Below, in pieces: positions 29,571 to 39,204 of a stretch of DNA of 64,000 nucleotides (within the stretch, counting starts at the first letter, position 1; every line of letters begins with the position of its first letter). The translations under genes were made by a program, and so were the position numbers. The notes beneath the pieces were generated by a model. That model did not search any database, had not been told where the DNA came from, and saw only the letters and a list, made by a program, of their open reading frames with translations. Origin of the DNA: Aureimonas altamirensis. Its GTDB lineage: Bacteria; Pseudomonadota; Alphaproteobacteria; Rhizobiales; Rhizobiaceae. The stretch lies in the NCBI RefSeq assembly GCF_023702225.1, contig NZ_JAMQCO010000009.1, positions 181,239 through 245,238 on the forward strand, written 5' to 3'.

Positions 29571-31363
29571 TGTCGGCCTACGGTACGGAGCGGATTTTCC
29601 TCAACGTCGAGCGTTCGCTGGGCGGGCGGCGCTGGGTCCATGCCCTCGATCCGCGTTCCGAGGCGCTCGCCACGCAGATGAGCCAGGCTCATGGCCTGCC
29701 CGACATCGTTTCGCGCGTGCTGGCGGCGCGCGGCATCGCGCCCGGCGATGCGGAACGCTTCCTGACGCCGACGATCCGCGACCTGATGCCCGATCCGTCC
29801 ACCCTGACCGACATGGACCTGGCCGCGGCGCGCATCGCCGACGCCATCGCGCGGAAAGAGCGGATCGCGATCTTCGGCGATTACGATGTCGACGGCGCCG
29901 CATCCGCGGCATTGCTGCATCGCTATCTGCGGCGGCTCGGCATCGAGGCCCCGATTCGCATCCCGGACAGGCTGACCGAAGGCTACGGGCCCAATCCGGC
30001 AGCCTTGTCGGCCCTTGCCGATGCCGGAGCCAGCCTGATCGTGACGGTGGATTGCGGCACCACCAGCCCCGAGGCCATCGCCGCCGTGGCCGGGCGCGCG
30101 GACGTGGTCGTGCTGGATCATCACCAGACAGGGGCGGAGTTGCCCCCGGCCCTTGCCGTCGTGAACCCGAACCGGCAGGACGATCTGTCGGGCCTCGGCC
30201 ATCTCTGCGCGGCCGGCGTCGTCTTCATGACGCTCGTTTCCGTATCGCGCGTTCTTCGCGCGCGCGGAGCGTCGAACCTTCCCGACCTGATGGACGAGCT
30301 GGATCTCGTGGCGCTGGCCACGGTGTGCGACGTGGTGCCGCTGGTCGGCCTCAACCGCGCATTTGTCGTTCGCGGCATGGCCGCCATGCGGGCTCAACAG
30401 AATGTCGGGCTTGCCGCGCTGGCGCGCGCCGCCCGCCTGTCGGGGCCCATCTCGTCGCACCATCTGGGCTTTCTTCTCGGACCGCGCATCAATGCCGGCG
30501 GACGGATCGGCGATCCGGCGCTGGGCAGCCGGCTGCTGACGGTCGGCGACATCAACGAGGCCGACGAGATCGCCGGCCAGCTCCATCTCCTGAACGAAGA
30601 GCGCCAGGCGATGGAGCGCGCCATGCTGGACCAGGCCGAGCTCGAGGTTCTGGGCGAGCAGGGAGACGGCCCCGGGCCTTCGGTGCTCGTCACCGCGCGC
30701 GAAAACTGGCATCCGGGCATCGTCGGGCTGGTCGCGGCACGGCTGAAGGAGCGTTTCAACCGCCCGGCCATCGCCATCGCCTTCGATGCGGGTGGCAAGG
30801 GCAGCGGCTCGGCGCGGTCGATCGCAGGCTTCAACATCGGCGGACTGGTGCGCGAGGCGGTGCTGGCCGGCATTCTCGAGAAAGGCGGTGGCCACGCCAT
30901 GGCCGCCGGGCTAACCATCCGGCGCGAACGGCTCGGAGAATTGCGACGCTTCGTGGAGGAGGCCGCTTCGGACAAGGTGGAGGCGTTGCGCGATGCCGAC
31001 GGGCTTCGCCTCGACGGTGCCATCTCGGCGCGCGGCCTGACGCTCGAGCTGGCCGAAACCCTGCGCCGCGCCGGGCCCTATGGCGCGGGCCACGCGCAGC
31101 CCGTTTTCGCGATGCCGCGCCACCGGGTGCAGAATGCACAGCTTTTCGGGGCAGGGGGCCATGTCCGGGTGCGCCTGGCGGCAGCGGACGGCGCCGCCGT
31201 CTCCGCCGTGGCGTTCCGGGCGGGGGGCACGCCGCTGGCAGAGCGCCTTCTGGCCGGAGGCGACAGGCCGTTGCATCTGGCAGGGTCGGTGACGCTCGAT
31301 CATTTCCAGGGCAGGGCGCAGGCGGCCTTCCGCATCGTCGACGCGGCCGAAACGGTCGAATGA
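29570..31363 (+). CDS. recJ: Single-stranded-DNA exonuclease RecJ
   Basis: A 597-residue 5'-3' exonuclease acting in recombination and mismatch repair. The DHH-domain motifs are present: IFGDYDVDGAASAALLHRYL, VTVDCGTTSPEAI, VVVLDHHQTGAELPP and ATVCDVVPL. The DHHA1 domain has GSGSARSIAGFNIGGLVREA and GGGHAMAAGLTIRRERL, and an OB-like C-terminal domain follows. The start overlaps the glpX stop. Confidence 0.97.
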   Translation: MSAYGTERIFLNVERSLGGRRWVHALDPRSEALATQMSQAHGLPDIVSRVLAARGIAPGDAERFLTPTIRDLMPDPSTLTDMDLAAARIADAIARKERIAIFGDYDVDGAASAALLHRYLRRLGIEAPIRIPDRLTEGYGPNPAALSALADAGASLIVTVDCGTTSPEAIAAVAGRADVVVLDHHQTGAELPPALAVVNPNRQDDLSGLGHLCAAGVVFMTLVSVSRVLRARGASNLPDLMDELDLVALATVCDVVPLVGLNRAFVVRGMAAMRAQQNVGLAALARAARLSGPISSHHLGFLLGPRINAGGRIGDPALGSRLLTVGDINEADEIAGQLHLLNEERQAMERAMLDQAELEVLGEQGDGPGPSVLVTARENWHPGIVGLVAARLKERFNRPAIAIAFDAGGKGSGSARSIAGFNIGGLVREAVLAGILEKGGGHAMAAGLTIRRERLGELRRFVEEAASDKVEALRDADGLRLDGAISARGLTLELAETLRRAGPYGAGHAQPVFAMPRHRVQNAQLFGAGGHVRVRLAAADGAAVSAVAFRAGGTPLAERLLAGGDRPLHLAGSVTLDHFQGRAQAAFRIVDAAETVE

Positions 31364-31439
31364 GACCGGTTGCGTCAACGCGGCGTTAAGGCTGGGTCGA
31401 TAGAATGCCAGCCTGTTTGCGACGGCTGGAACCCCTCCG

Positions 31440-32033
31440 ATGCGGCTAGGCGCCCCGACCCTTCTTCTTCTGTCGACCATCATGCTCGTGTCCGGCTGCG
31501 CCTCGGTCAAGCGGCAGACCATGAGCGAGCATGAATGCATGACCCGGGTCATGTATTTCGAGTCCAACCGCTCCAGCGAGGAGGGGATGGTCGCCGTCGG
31601 AACCGTGGTGATGAACCGCAAGAACTCGGGCCGCTATCCGCCATCCGTGTGCGGAGTGGTGGGCCAGAAAAACCAGTTCGCCCCCGGCGTGCTCACCAAG
31701 CCGATGGGCGCCGGACGGGACCTGGCTGAAGCCACGGCACGCAAGGTGCTTCGCGGTGCGCGGCATTCGGGTGTGGGCAACAACGCCATGTTCTTCCATA
31801 CGGCCGGCTATTCCTACCCGTACAACAACATGCATTACGTGGCCATCGCCGGCGGCAACGCCTTCTACGAGAAGCGCAAGAACCCCACGCAGACCCAGGA
31901 CATGTTCGTCTCCAGGCCATTGCCGCGCCATTCGCCGCGCAGCATCGCCGCGAGCATGGCGCCTGCCGCTTCGCGGCCGGCTCCCGCCGCCATGACGATC
32001 GAGGAACTGATCGCCCAGGGCGGAAGCTACTGA
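31440..32033 (+). CDS. Lipoprotein cell wall hydrolase, SleB/CwlJ type
   Basis: A 197-residue protein. A lipoprotein signal (LLLLSTIMLVSGC, Cys20) precedes a Hydrolase_2 domain: CMTRVMYFESNRSSEEGMVA (catalytic Glu), VGTVVMNRKNSGRYPPSVCG, QKNQFAPGVL and NNAMFFHTAGYSYPYNNMHY. Family members cleave peptidoglycan, acting as lytic enzymes at the cell wall. The last 40 residues are Pro/Ala-rich. It lies 76 bases after recJ. Confidence 0.9.
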   Translation: MRLGAPTLLLLSTIMLVSGCASVKRQTMSEHECMTRVMYFESNRSSEEGMVAVGTVVMNRKNSGRYPPSVCGVVGQKNQFAPGVLTKPMGAGRDLAEATARKVLRGARHSGVGNNAMFFHTAGYSYPYNNMHYVAIAGGNAFYEKRKNPTQTQDMFVSRPLPRHSPRSIAASMAPAASRPAPAAMTIEELIAQGGSY

Positions 32034-32162
32034 CCCCTTAAGATTGATTGTACACCTAAAGTTGTAGTTTCGCCTTGCTGCACCTGCGAAGACGTGCAAG
32101 GCTCCGCGTCCATTGACGATGGGCATTCGCCCGAACCGGACGCGGGAACGCTTGGCAGGCGT

Positions 32163-33785
32163 ATGATCATAGACGACACGCCGGATACCGCCGCGGTTGC
32201 GGATATCTGCATTGTCGGCTCCGGCCCTGTCGGCCTGGCGCTGGCTTTCCGATGTGCACGACTGGGCCTCGCGGTGACGGTTCTGGAGGCGGGATACCCC
32301 GTCTCGTCCGGCCACAGGGCCGAAGTGCCTGCGGTGGAACTGCTGAACGACCATCATGTCGGCGCCGATACCGCCGTCATGCGCGCGCTGGGCGGCACCG
32401 CCAACCTTTGGGGCGGCCGTTGCGTCCGCTTCGACGATATCGATTTTCCGGCGCGCGAGCATGTCGCCCATTCCGGCTGGCCCATCGCCCACGCCGAACT
32501 GGCGCCTTACTATGCCGAGGCATTGCGATTCCTCGGATGCGAGCCGACCGAGCCTCCGGGTGACGCGCCGGGCGACAGGACGGTTGATGACGGCAACATC
32601 GAGTGGTGGAGCCGTTCCAGCGATATCGCCGCGTTGCACGCCGGTGCGATCCGCAACCTGCCCAACCTGAAGATCCACACGGGCTGCGTAGCCCGCCGCC
32701 TGATCGTCGATCCGGCGTCGGAGCGTGTCGCCGCCCTGGAGGTGGAGCGCGCCGGACGCGTCGTGCGGGTTGCCGCGCGGACTTTCGCGCTGGCTGCCGG
32801 CGGCCTCGAGAATACGCGGCTGCTTCTCCATACGCAGCGCGACCGGCCGGAGCTGTTCGGTGGCGCGAATGGGCCGCTGGGCCGTTTCTATTGCGGGCAC
32901 CTGACCGGATACCTCGCCGAAATCCGCTTTAACGATCCACGTTTCGCACGGAGCCTGTGGTTTCAGCGGCAGCGGGCGGGCGGTGTCAACCGACGGCGCC
33001 TGACGCTCGGTCCCGCCATCCAGATGCAGAAGGAGTTGCTGAACGCGGCCTTCTGGCTGGAGAGCTATTCGATCTCGGATCCCGCGCATGGCAGCGGACT
33101 GCTGTCTTCCCTGTACATGGCGATGAAGGGCCTTTCCGTCCTGCCCAGGGTGCGGAGCGGACTTGCGCCCGTGGGGCCGCGGCAGGGCGGGCTGGCCGGC
33201 CACTTCGCCAATCTGCGCCGATCCCGCATCGATCTCCGCGCCTGCCAGGGCATTGCCAGGCAATTGCTGCAGCGGGGGGTAAAGGGCAAGACATTCGCGC
33301 TCTGCAATCCGGAAGGCCGCTACCTGCTGCGCTATCATGCCGAGCATGCGCCGAACCCGGACAGCCGGGCCGTCCTGTCTGCGGACGGTCGGCTGGCGGT
33401 GGATCTCCGCTTCTCGGAGACCGATCTCAATTCGGTGGTGCGCTCGCATGCGATTCTCGATCGCTGGCTGCAGACAGAACGGATCGGTACGCTGCGCTAT
33501 CTGGCTCCGCCCGACGCGCTGGTGGACCACGCCCGCGCCCAGGCGCTGGATGGCTATCACCAGATCGGGCTGACGCGGATGGCGCAGAATCGTTCGGCTG
33601 GCGTGGTGAACGGGGATTGCCGCTCCTTCGATCTCGGCAATCTGTACCTTGCGGGCAGCTCCGTCTTCCCGACCGCAGGCCAGGCAAACCCGACGCTGCC
33701 CGCCGTGGCGCTGGCGCTGCGCATGGGCGATCATGTGGCCGCCCGCGTCAGGATGCGTTCCGCGGCACCGGCCATGGCAGTCTAG
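32163..33785 (+). CDS. GMC family FAD-dependent oxidoreductase
   Basis: A 540-residue flavoprotein. The N-terminal dinucleotide-binding motif is DICIVGSGPVGLALAFRCAR with LEAG at the end of strand 2. GGTANLWGGRCVRFDDIDFP is the FAD-site region of the GMC superfamily, and the C-terminal domain ends LYLAGSSVFPTAGQANPTLP. GMC enzymes oxidise alcohols, sugars or sterols; the substrate cannot be read from the sequence. The start at 32163 has GCAGG upstream. No cytochrome or small subunit gene is adjacent. Confidence 0.87.
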   Translation: MIIDDTPDTAAVADICIVGSGPVGLALAFRCARLGLAVTVLEAGYPVSSGHRAEVPAVELLNDHHVGADTAVMRALGGTANLWGGRCVRFDDIDFPAREHVAHSGWPIAHAELAPYYAEALRFLGCEPTEPPGDAPGDRTVDDGNIEWWSRSSDIAALHAGAIRNLPNLKIHTGCVARRLIVDPASERVAALEVERAGRVVRVAARTFALAAGGLENTRLLLHTQRDRPELFGGANGPLGRFYCGHLTGYLAEIRFNDPRFARSLWFQRQRAGGVNRRRLTLGPAIQMQKELLNAAFWLESYSISDPAHGSGLLSSLYMAMKGLSVLPRVRSGLAPVGPRQGGLAGHFANLRRSRIDLRACQGIARQLLQRGVKGKTFALCNPEGRYLLRYHAEHAPNPDSRAVLSADGRLAVDLRFSETDLNSVVRSHAILDRWLQTERIGTLRYLAPPDALVDHARAQALDGYHQIGLTRMAQNRSAGVVNGDCRSFDLGNLYLAGSSVFPTAGQANPTLPAVALALRMGDHVAARVRMRSAAPAMAV

Positions 33786-33852
33786 GCGCCGTCTCTTTGC
33801 GTTCACCGGGCGTTGTTCTACTCTCCGCCACGGTCAGCGGGGGGATGACATC

Positions 33853-36800
33853 ATGGCTGGATTCGGTCGATTGGCGGCAACGGTACTCGTCGCAGGTTTG
33901 CTGCTCGCCGGAGCGGCGACGGCGGAGGCGGCCGAGCGCCGCATCGTGCCCACGCCGGACGCCGATTATTTCGGCCACGACTACGATATCCTCCGCGACG
34001 TCGATGAGAACATCTGCGAAACGGCCTGCCTTTCCGACAATCGCTGCAAGGCATTCACCCTCAACCGGTCGAGCGGCTGGTGCTTCCTCAAGGAGGAGGT
34101 CGGGGAGTTGCGGCAGGCGCCCGGTGCGACGTCGGGCCGCATCGTGCTTGCCGCCACCGGCGATCCCGATGCCGTCGCCGCCCGCGAACGGCAGTTGCCC
34201 TTCCTTCCGGCATCGCTGATCGACGAGGCGCGAAACGCGCGGCTGTCGGGCGATGGCCCGTCGAAGGACGCTGCCGCCTGGCTGACTGTGGCGCGCGAGG
34301 CGTTGGATACGCGCCCCGACGATTGGGATGCCCGCCAGGAGAATGCCGCTCTGCGCCGTACGGCGTCGGTGTCGGCGTTCGTCCTGGCGGCCGACCCGAT
34401 CCTGCAGGGGCAGGCGCTCGATGCGATCGCCACCGCGCTCGGCGACGATGGGGAGTGGAAGCCGGCGATCGCCGCCTGGCGGCTTGCCGTGACGCTGGAC
34501 GACGACGCCGCCATCCGCACGCGGCTCGACGAGGCGCTTGCGGCGCACGGCTTCCGCATCGTCGGAAACAGCGTCGACAACAATGCCGCCACGCCGCGTA
34601 TCTGCCTGAACTTCTCCGAGGATCTGGCGCCATCCCTGTCCGGCGGCGATACGGCCGGAGACTTCCTGTCGGTCGACGGCGGCGACGATTATCCCGTCTC
34701 GGCATCCGGCAGCCAGATCTGCGTGGAAGGGGTGGCGCACGGGCAGCGCTACCGCATCCTTGCACGGGCCGGCATTCCCGCCGCATCCGGAGAGACGCTG
34801 CCGCGTCAGGTGGAAACAAACATCTATGTGCGCGACCGCGATCCCGCCGCGCATTTTGCCGGCAACGCCTATGTCCTGCCTGCCGGCGGGGCCGTTTCCA
34901 TTCCCGTCACGAGCATCAATGCCGACCGGCTGAACCTGCGCCTGCTGCGGATCGGCGACCGGCAACTGGCGCGGACCATCGGCGAAAGCACGTTCCTGTC
35001 GCAGCTCGCCGCCTATCAGCTCGAGACCATCGCGGGCGAGACCGGCCAGGAGGTATGGCGCGGCGAGATGGACGTCTCGGGCGCCACGAACGCGGAGACG
35101 GTCACCGCCATTCCCCTTCGCGACGTGCTGTCGGAAGCGCAACCCGGCGTCTACATCCTGTCGGCGGCGCCCGCCAACCGGCAGCGCGAGGACGACGCGC
35201 CCGCGCAACAATGGTTCGTCCTTACCGATATCGGGCTGACCGCGCTGTCCGGCGCCGACGGACTTTCGGTTTCCGCCCGTTCGCTCGGCACGGCCGAACC
35301 GCTGGCAGGGATAGAGCTGGAGCTTGTCGCCGCCAACAACGAGGTGCTCGGGCGGGCTCGCACGGATGCGGAAGGGCGCGCGATATTCGCGCCGGGCCTC
35401 AGCGCCGGGGACGGCGGGCAGAGGCCGGCGGTGTTGATGGCCGCGCGCGAGGATGGGCGGGACTTCGTCTTCCTGGACATGACGGCCGCCCCATTCGACC
35501 TGACGGACAGGGGGGTAGACGGGCGCGCACCGGCAGGGCCGATGGATGTCTTCCTGACACCGGATCGCGGAATCTATCGGCCGGGCGACACCGTCAACCT
35601 GACGATGCTCGTCCGCGATGGCGAGGCCAGGGCCATGCAGGGCGCCGCGCTGACGCTCGTCGTCACGCGGCCCGACGGGGTCGAATATCAGCGCCGCGCG
35701 GTGACGACGCCCGATGCCGGCGGCGGCGCCGAGGCGATCGTGCTGCCCGCCGCCGCCATGCGCGGCGGCTGGCGCATGGCCTTGCACATCGATCCGGCGC
35801 GCCCTGCCATCGCCTCGACCGGCATCCAGGTCCAGGATTTCGAGCCGCAGAAGATCGATTTCGATTTGCCGCAACCGGGGCCGATCGACCCGGAAATGCC
35901 GCCGGAGATATACTTCGACGTGCGTTACCTGTTCGGGGCGCCGGCCGCCGACCTGACCGTGGAGGGCGAGGTCGTCCTCAACGCCGTGCGCAGCCTGCCG
36001 AACTTGAGCGGATGGCTGTTCGGCCTTGCCGACGAGGAGATTACGCCCGGACGGCAGGCGCTCGAAGAGACCGCCACAGACGCCGAGGGCCATGCGGTGC
36101 TGGCGCTGCCGGTGCTCGACATTCCGGGCACGACGCGTCCGGTTTCGGCCGAACTGGTCGTGCGCGTCACCGATGCCGGCGGCCGCCCGGTGGAGCGCCG
36201 CGTCGATGCGCCCCTCATCTCGCGCGGGGCGCGGCTTGCCATCCGCCCCGCCTTCGATGGGGCGGTTCCGCAGGGGACGCAGGCCAACTTCGCCGTCGCG
36301 CTGTTCGACGCCGATGGCCAGCCGGTCGCCGCGCCGCAGGCAAACTGGGTGCTGAACCGCATCAGCACGGATTTCCAGTGGTATTCCACGAATGGCCGCT
36401 GGAACTTCGAGCCGATCCGGCGTGTCGAGCGCGTCGCGGACGGCGCGCTCGACCTTGCCGCCGGGGATCCGGCAACCCTGTCCGTGCCGGTCGACTGGGG
36501 CGGTTACGAACTCGTGGTCACCGCCGCGGATGCCGTGCCCGCCAGCGTGTCCTTCAATGCGGGCTGGTACGTCGCGGCCGGCTCGGCCGATACGCCCGAC
36601 ATGGCCCGCCTGACACTCGACAAATCCCGCTACACCACGGGCGAGGAAGCGGTGGTGCGTATCGACCCCCGGTTTGCCGGGCGCGCCGAGATCGTCGTCA
36701 TGCGCGAAGGCGTCATCGCCCGGACGGTCGTCGATATACCGGCCGGCGGCGGAGAGGCGCGCCTGCCCGTGACCGCCGAATGGGGAGCCGGCGCGTATGT

Positions 36801-39204
36801 GGCGGCTTTCGCCTGGCGGCCCATGGACATCGAGGCCCGGCAGATGCCGGCGCGCGCCATCGGGCTTGCCTATGCGGCGGTGGACCCGGCCGACAAGGCG
36901 CTGTCCGTCGCCATCGAGACGCCGGATGCCATTCGTCCGCGCCGGCGGCTGGACGTTCCCGTAGAGGTGTCCGGGGTCCGGCCCGGGGAGCGCGCCTTCC
37001 TGACGCTGGCCGCCGTCGATGCCGGTATTCTCAACATCACCGGTTTTTCCCCGCCGTCGCCCGCCGACTGGTATTTCGGCCAGCGCCGCCTGGGTGTCGA
37101 CATCCGCGATCTTTACAGCCGGCTGATCGACCGCATGCAAGGCGCGCCGGGTTCGGTGCGCTCCGGCGGCGATGCCGGCGCCGACGCCGTCAGCCCGCCG
37201 CCGATGGATGAACTCGTGTCGCTCTTCTCCGGCGTGGTCGAGGTGGACGAAACCGGCCGCGCGGTCGTGGCGCTCGATATTCCGGACTTCGACGGCGAAT
37301 TGAAGCTCATGGCCGTCGCCTGGAGCGACACGGGCGTCGGCCAGGCGGATACCACCGTCACTGTGCGCGATCCGGTCGTCGCGCAGATCAGCCGGCCGCT
37401 GTTCCTCGGGCCTGGCGATACGTCCCGCATCGCGCTCGACCTCGCCCATGCCGATGGGCCGGCCGGAGCCGTCCGTTACGCGCTTCGCGGCGGCGATGGC
37501 GTCCTGCGGCTGGATGGTGCGGTGGAGGGCACGGTCGAGCTTGCCGAAGGCCAGCGGGTGCGCCGCCTCGTCGAGATCGCCGCCATCGGCGAAGGCGAGG
37601 CCACATTGACGCTCGAGATGACACCGCCGGATGGAGAGATGCTGGAGAAGGAGCTGCGTGTCGCCGTCCGCTCGCTCCGGCCGGATGTGGTGCGCCGCTC
37701 CAGCTTCGAGCTGGCAGCGGGCCGCAGCCTGACGCTGGGGCAGGATCTGTTCGCCGATCTCGCGCCGGATACCGCCTCCGCGACGCTGACGGTATCGAGC
37801 TTCCCCGGTTTCGACGTGGCGGGCGCGGTGCGGGCCCTGGATCTTTATCCCTATGGCTGTACGGAGCAATTGACCAGCCGCGTCCTGCCCATGCTCTATC
37901 TGGACGAGATCATCCTTTCGGCGGGCCTCGGCGAAGGGCCCGATGTCGGCGAACGTGTCGCAAAGGCCATTTCCGGCATACTGGCCAACCAGGGCTCCTC
38001 CGGAAGCTTCGGCCTGTGGGCTCCAGGTTACGGTGACCTGTGGCTCGATTCCTATGTCACGGACTTCCTGTCGCGCGCCGCCGGCAAGGGCCAACCGGTA
38101 CCCGCCGAGGCGCTGTCGCTGGCGCTCGACAACCTCGCCAACCAGGTCGCCTACCTGCCGGAAAAGCCGGACTGGGCGTCCGCGGCCTATGCCTATTACG
38201 TTCTGGCCCGCAACGGGCGCGCGGCGATCGGCGACCTGCGCTATGTGGCGGACAACCGCATGGACGAGTTTCCCACGCCGCTGGCCCGCGCCCAACTGGC
38301 CGCCGCGCTCGCCCTCTACGCAGACCGTGTCCGCTCGGAAGCGGTCTACCGCACGGCGGTGGCGGCAGCGCTGGAAGGCGATGGAAACCGGTTGGGCCGC
38401 TCCGATTACGGCTCGGCCCTGCGCGATGCGGCAGGCGTCCTGACACTTGGGCTGGAGCAGGACATTCCCGGTACGGATCTCGATCCGCTGGTCAGGAAGG
38501 TCGGCGTGGAGCGGGCTGCCGCGCGCTATATGTCGACCCAGGACGAGGCGTGGTCGTTGCTGGCGGCACACGCCATCGTGACGCGCGACAGGTCCGTGCT
38601 CGAACTGGACGGAGAGCGGCGCGAAGGCGCCTACGCCACCCGGTTCGATGCGGCTTCGCTGGCCGTACCGGCGGCGATCCGCAATGCCGGCGACAAGGCA
38701 CTGACGGCGGAGGTCACCGTGCGCGGCAAGCCGACGGTGGCCCTGCCGGCCGAAAGCGCCGGCTATGCGATCGCGCGCAGCGCCTACACGCTGGAGGGTG
38801 CGCCTGCCTCTCTCGACACCGTTGCGCAGGGAGACAGGCTCGTGGCCGTCATCGAAGTGACGCCGATCGACCGGCAATCGGCGCGCCTCATCATCGACGA
38901 TCCGTTGCCCGCCGGCTTCGAGATCGACAACCCGTCCATTCTGAGGGGTGGCGACGTGGCGGCATTGTCCTTCCTGGAGCTGACGGACGATGCCGCGCAC
39001 ACGGAGTTTCGGGCCGACCGCTTCATCGCCTCGGTCGACAAGGATGATGGCGACGTCGCGCCGATGCGCTTCGCCTATATCGTCCGGGCCGTCTCGCCGG
39101 GACGCTTCCTGCACCCGGCCGCTCTGGTGGAGAACATGTACCAGCCGGGACGCCGGGCACGGACGGCGGAGAGCCTCGTCGAAGTCGTCGGTCCGCTGCG
39201 ATGA
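33853..39204 (+). CDS. Bacterial alpha-2-macroglobulin with N-terminal PAN domain
   Basis: A 1783-residue periplasmic protein. The signal peptide ends near residue 26 (LLLAGAATAEA). A PAN/apple-like domain follows (about 30-95, Cys pairs in ENICETACLSDNRCKAFTL and SGWCFLKEE). Then come macroglobulin domains, with ILNITGFSPPSPADWYFGQR near 1060. The thioester motif GCTEQ sits at 1335-1339 (Cys1336, Gln1339). Bacterial members trap proteases with the thioester after bait cleavage. This one has no lipobox, unlike the lipoprotein YfhM of E. coli. The stop overlaps the pbpC start (ATGA), the classic pairing with a penicillin-binding protein that repairs peptidoglycan. Confidence 0.95.
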   Translation: MAGFGRLAATVLVAGLLLAGAATAEAAERRIVPTPDADYFGHDYDILRDVDENICETACLSDNRCKAFTLNRSSGWCFLKEEVGELRQAPGATSGRIVLAATGDPDAVAARERQLPFLPASLIDEARNARLSGDGPSKDAAAWLTVAREALDTRPDDWDARQENAALRRTASVSAFVLAADPILQGQALDAIATALGDDGEWKPAIAAWRLAVTLDDDAAIRTRLDEALAAHGFRIVGNSVDNNAATPRICLNFSEDLAPSLSGGDTAGDFLSVDGGDDYPVSASGSQICVEGVAHGQRYRILARAGIPAASGETLPRQVETNIYVRDRDPAAHFAGNAYVLPAGGAVSIPVTSINADRLNLRLLRIGDRQLARTIGESTFLSQLAAYQLETIAGETGQEVWRGEMDVSGATNAETVTAIPLRDVLSEAQPGVYILSAAPANRQREDDAPAQQWFVLTDIGLTALSGADGLSVSARSLGTAEPLAGIELELVAANNEVLGRARTDAEGRAIFAPGLSAGDGGQRPAVLMAAREDGRDFVFLDMTAAPFDLTDRGVDGRAPAGPMDVFLTPDRGIYRPGDTVNLTMLVRDGEARAMQGAALTLVVTRPDGVEYQRRAVTTPDAGGGAEAIVLPAAAMRGGWRMALHIDPARPAIASTGIQVQDFEPQKIDFDLPQPGPIDPEMPPEIYFDVRYLFGAPAADLTVEGEVVLNAVRSLPNLSGWLFGLADEEITPGRQALEETATDAEGHAVLALPVLDIPGTTRPVSAELVVRVTDAGGRPVERRVDAPLISRGARLAIRPAFDGAVPQGTQANFAVALFDADGQPVAAPQANWVLNRISTDFQWYSTNGRWNFEPIRRVERVADGALDLAAGDPATLSVPVDWGGYELVVTAADAVPASVSFNAGWYVAAGSADTPDMARLTLDKSRYTTGEEAVVRIDPRFAGRAEIVVMREGVIARTVVDIPAGGGEARLPVTAEWGAGAYVAAFAWRPMDIEARQMPARAIGLAYAAVDPADKALSVAIETPDAIRPRRRLDVPVEVSGVRPGERAFLTLAAVDAGILNITGFSPPSPADWYFGQRRLGVDIRDLYSRLIDRMQGAPGSVRSGGDAGADAVSPPPMDELVSLFSGVVEVDETGRAVVALDIPDFDGELKLMAVAWSDTGVGQADTTVTVRDPVVAQISRPLFLGPGDTSRIALDLAHADGPAGAVRYALRGGDGVLRLDGAVEGTVELAEGQRVRRLVEIAAIGEGEATLTLEMTPPDGEMLEKELRVAVRSLRPDVVRRSSFELAAGRSLTLGQDLFADLAPDTASATLTVSSFPGFDVAGAVRALDLYPYGCTEQLTSRVLPMLYLDEIILSAGLGEGPDVGERVAKAISGILANQGSSGSFGLWAPGYGDLWLDSYVTDFLSRAAGKGQPVPAEALSLALDNLANQVAYLPEKPDWASAAYAYYVLARNGRAAIGDLRYVADNRMDEFPTPLARAQLAAALALYADRVRSEAVYRTAVAAALEGDGNRLGRSDYGSALRDAAGVLTLGLEQDIPGTDLDPLVRKVGVERAAARYMSTQDEAWSLLAAHAIVTRDRSVLELDGERREGAYATRFDAASLAVPAAIRNAGDKALTAEVTVRGKPTVALPAESAGYAIARSAYTLEGAPASLDTVAQGDRLVAVIEVTPIDRQSARLIIDDPLPAGFEIDNPSILRGGDVAALSFLELTDDAAHTEFRADRFIASVDKDDGDVAPMRFAYIVRAVSPGRFLHPAALVENMYQPGRRARTAESLVEVVGPLR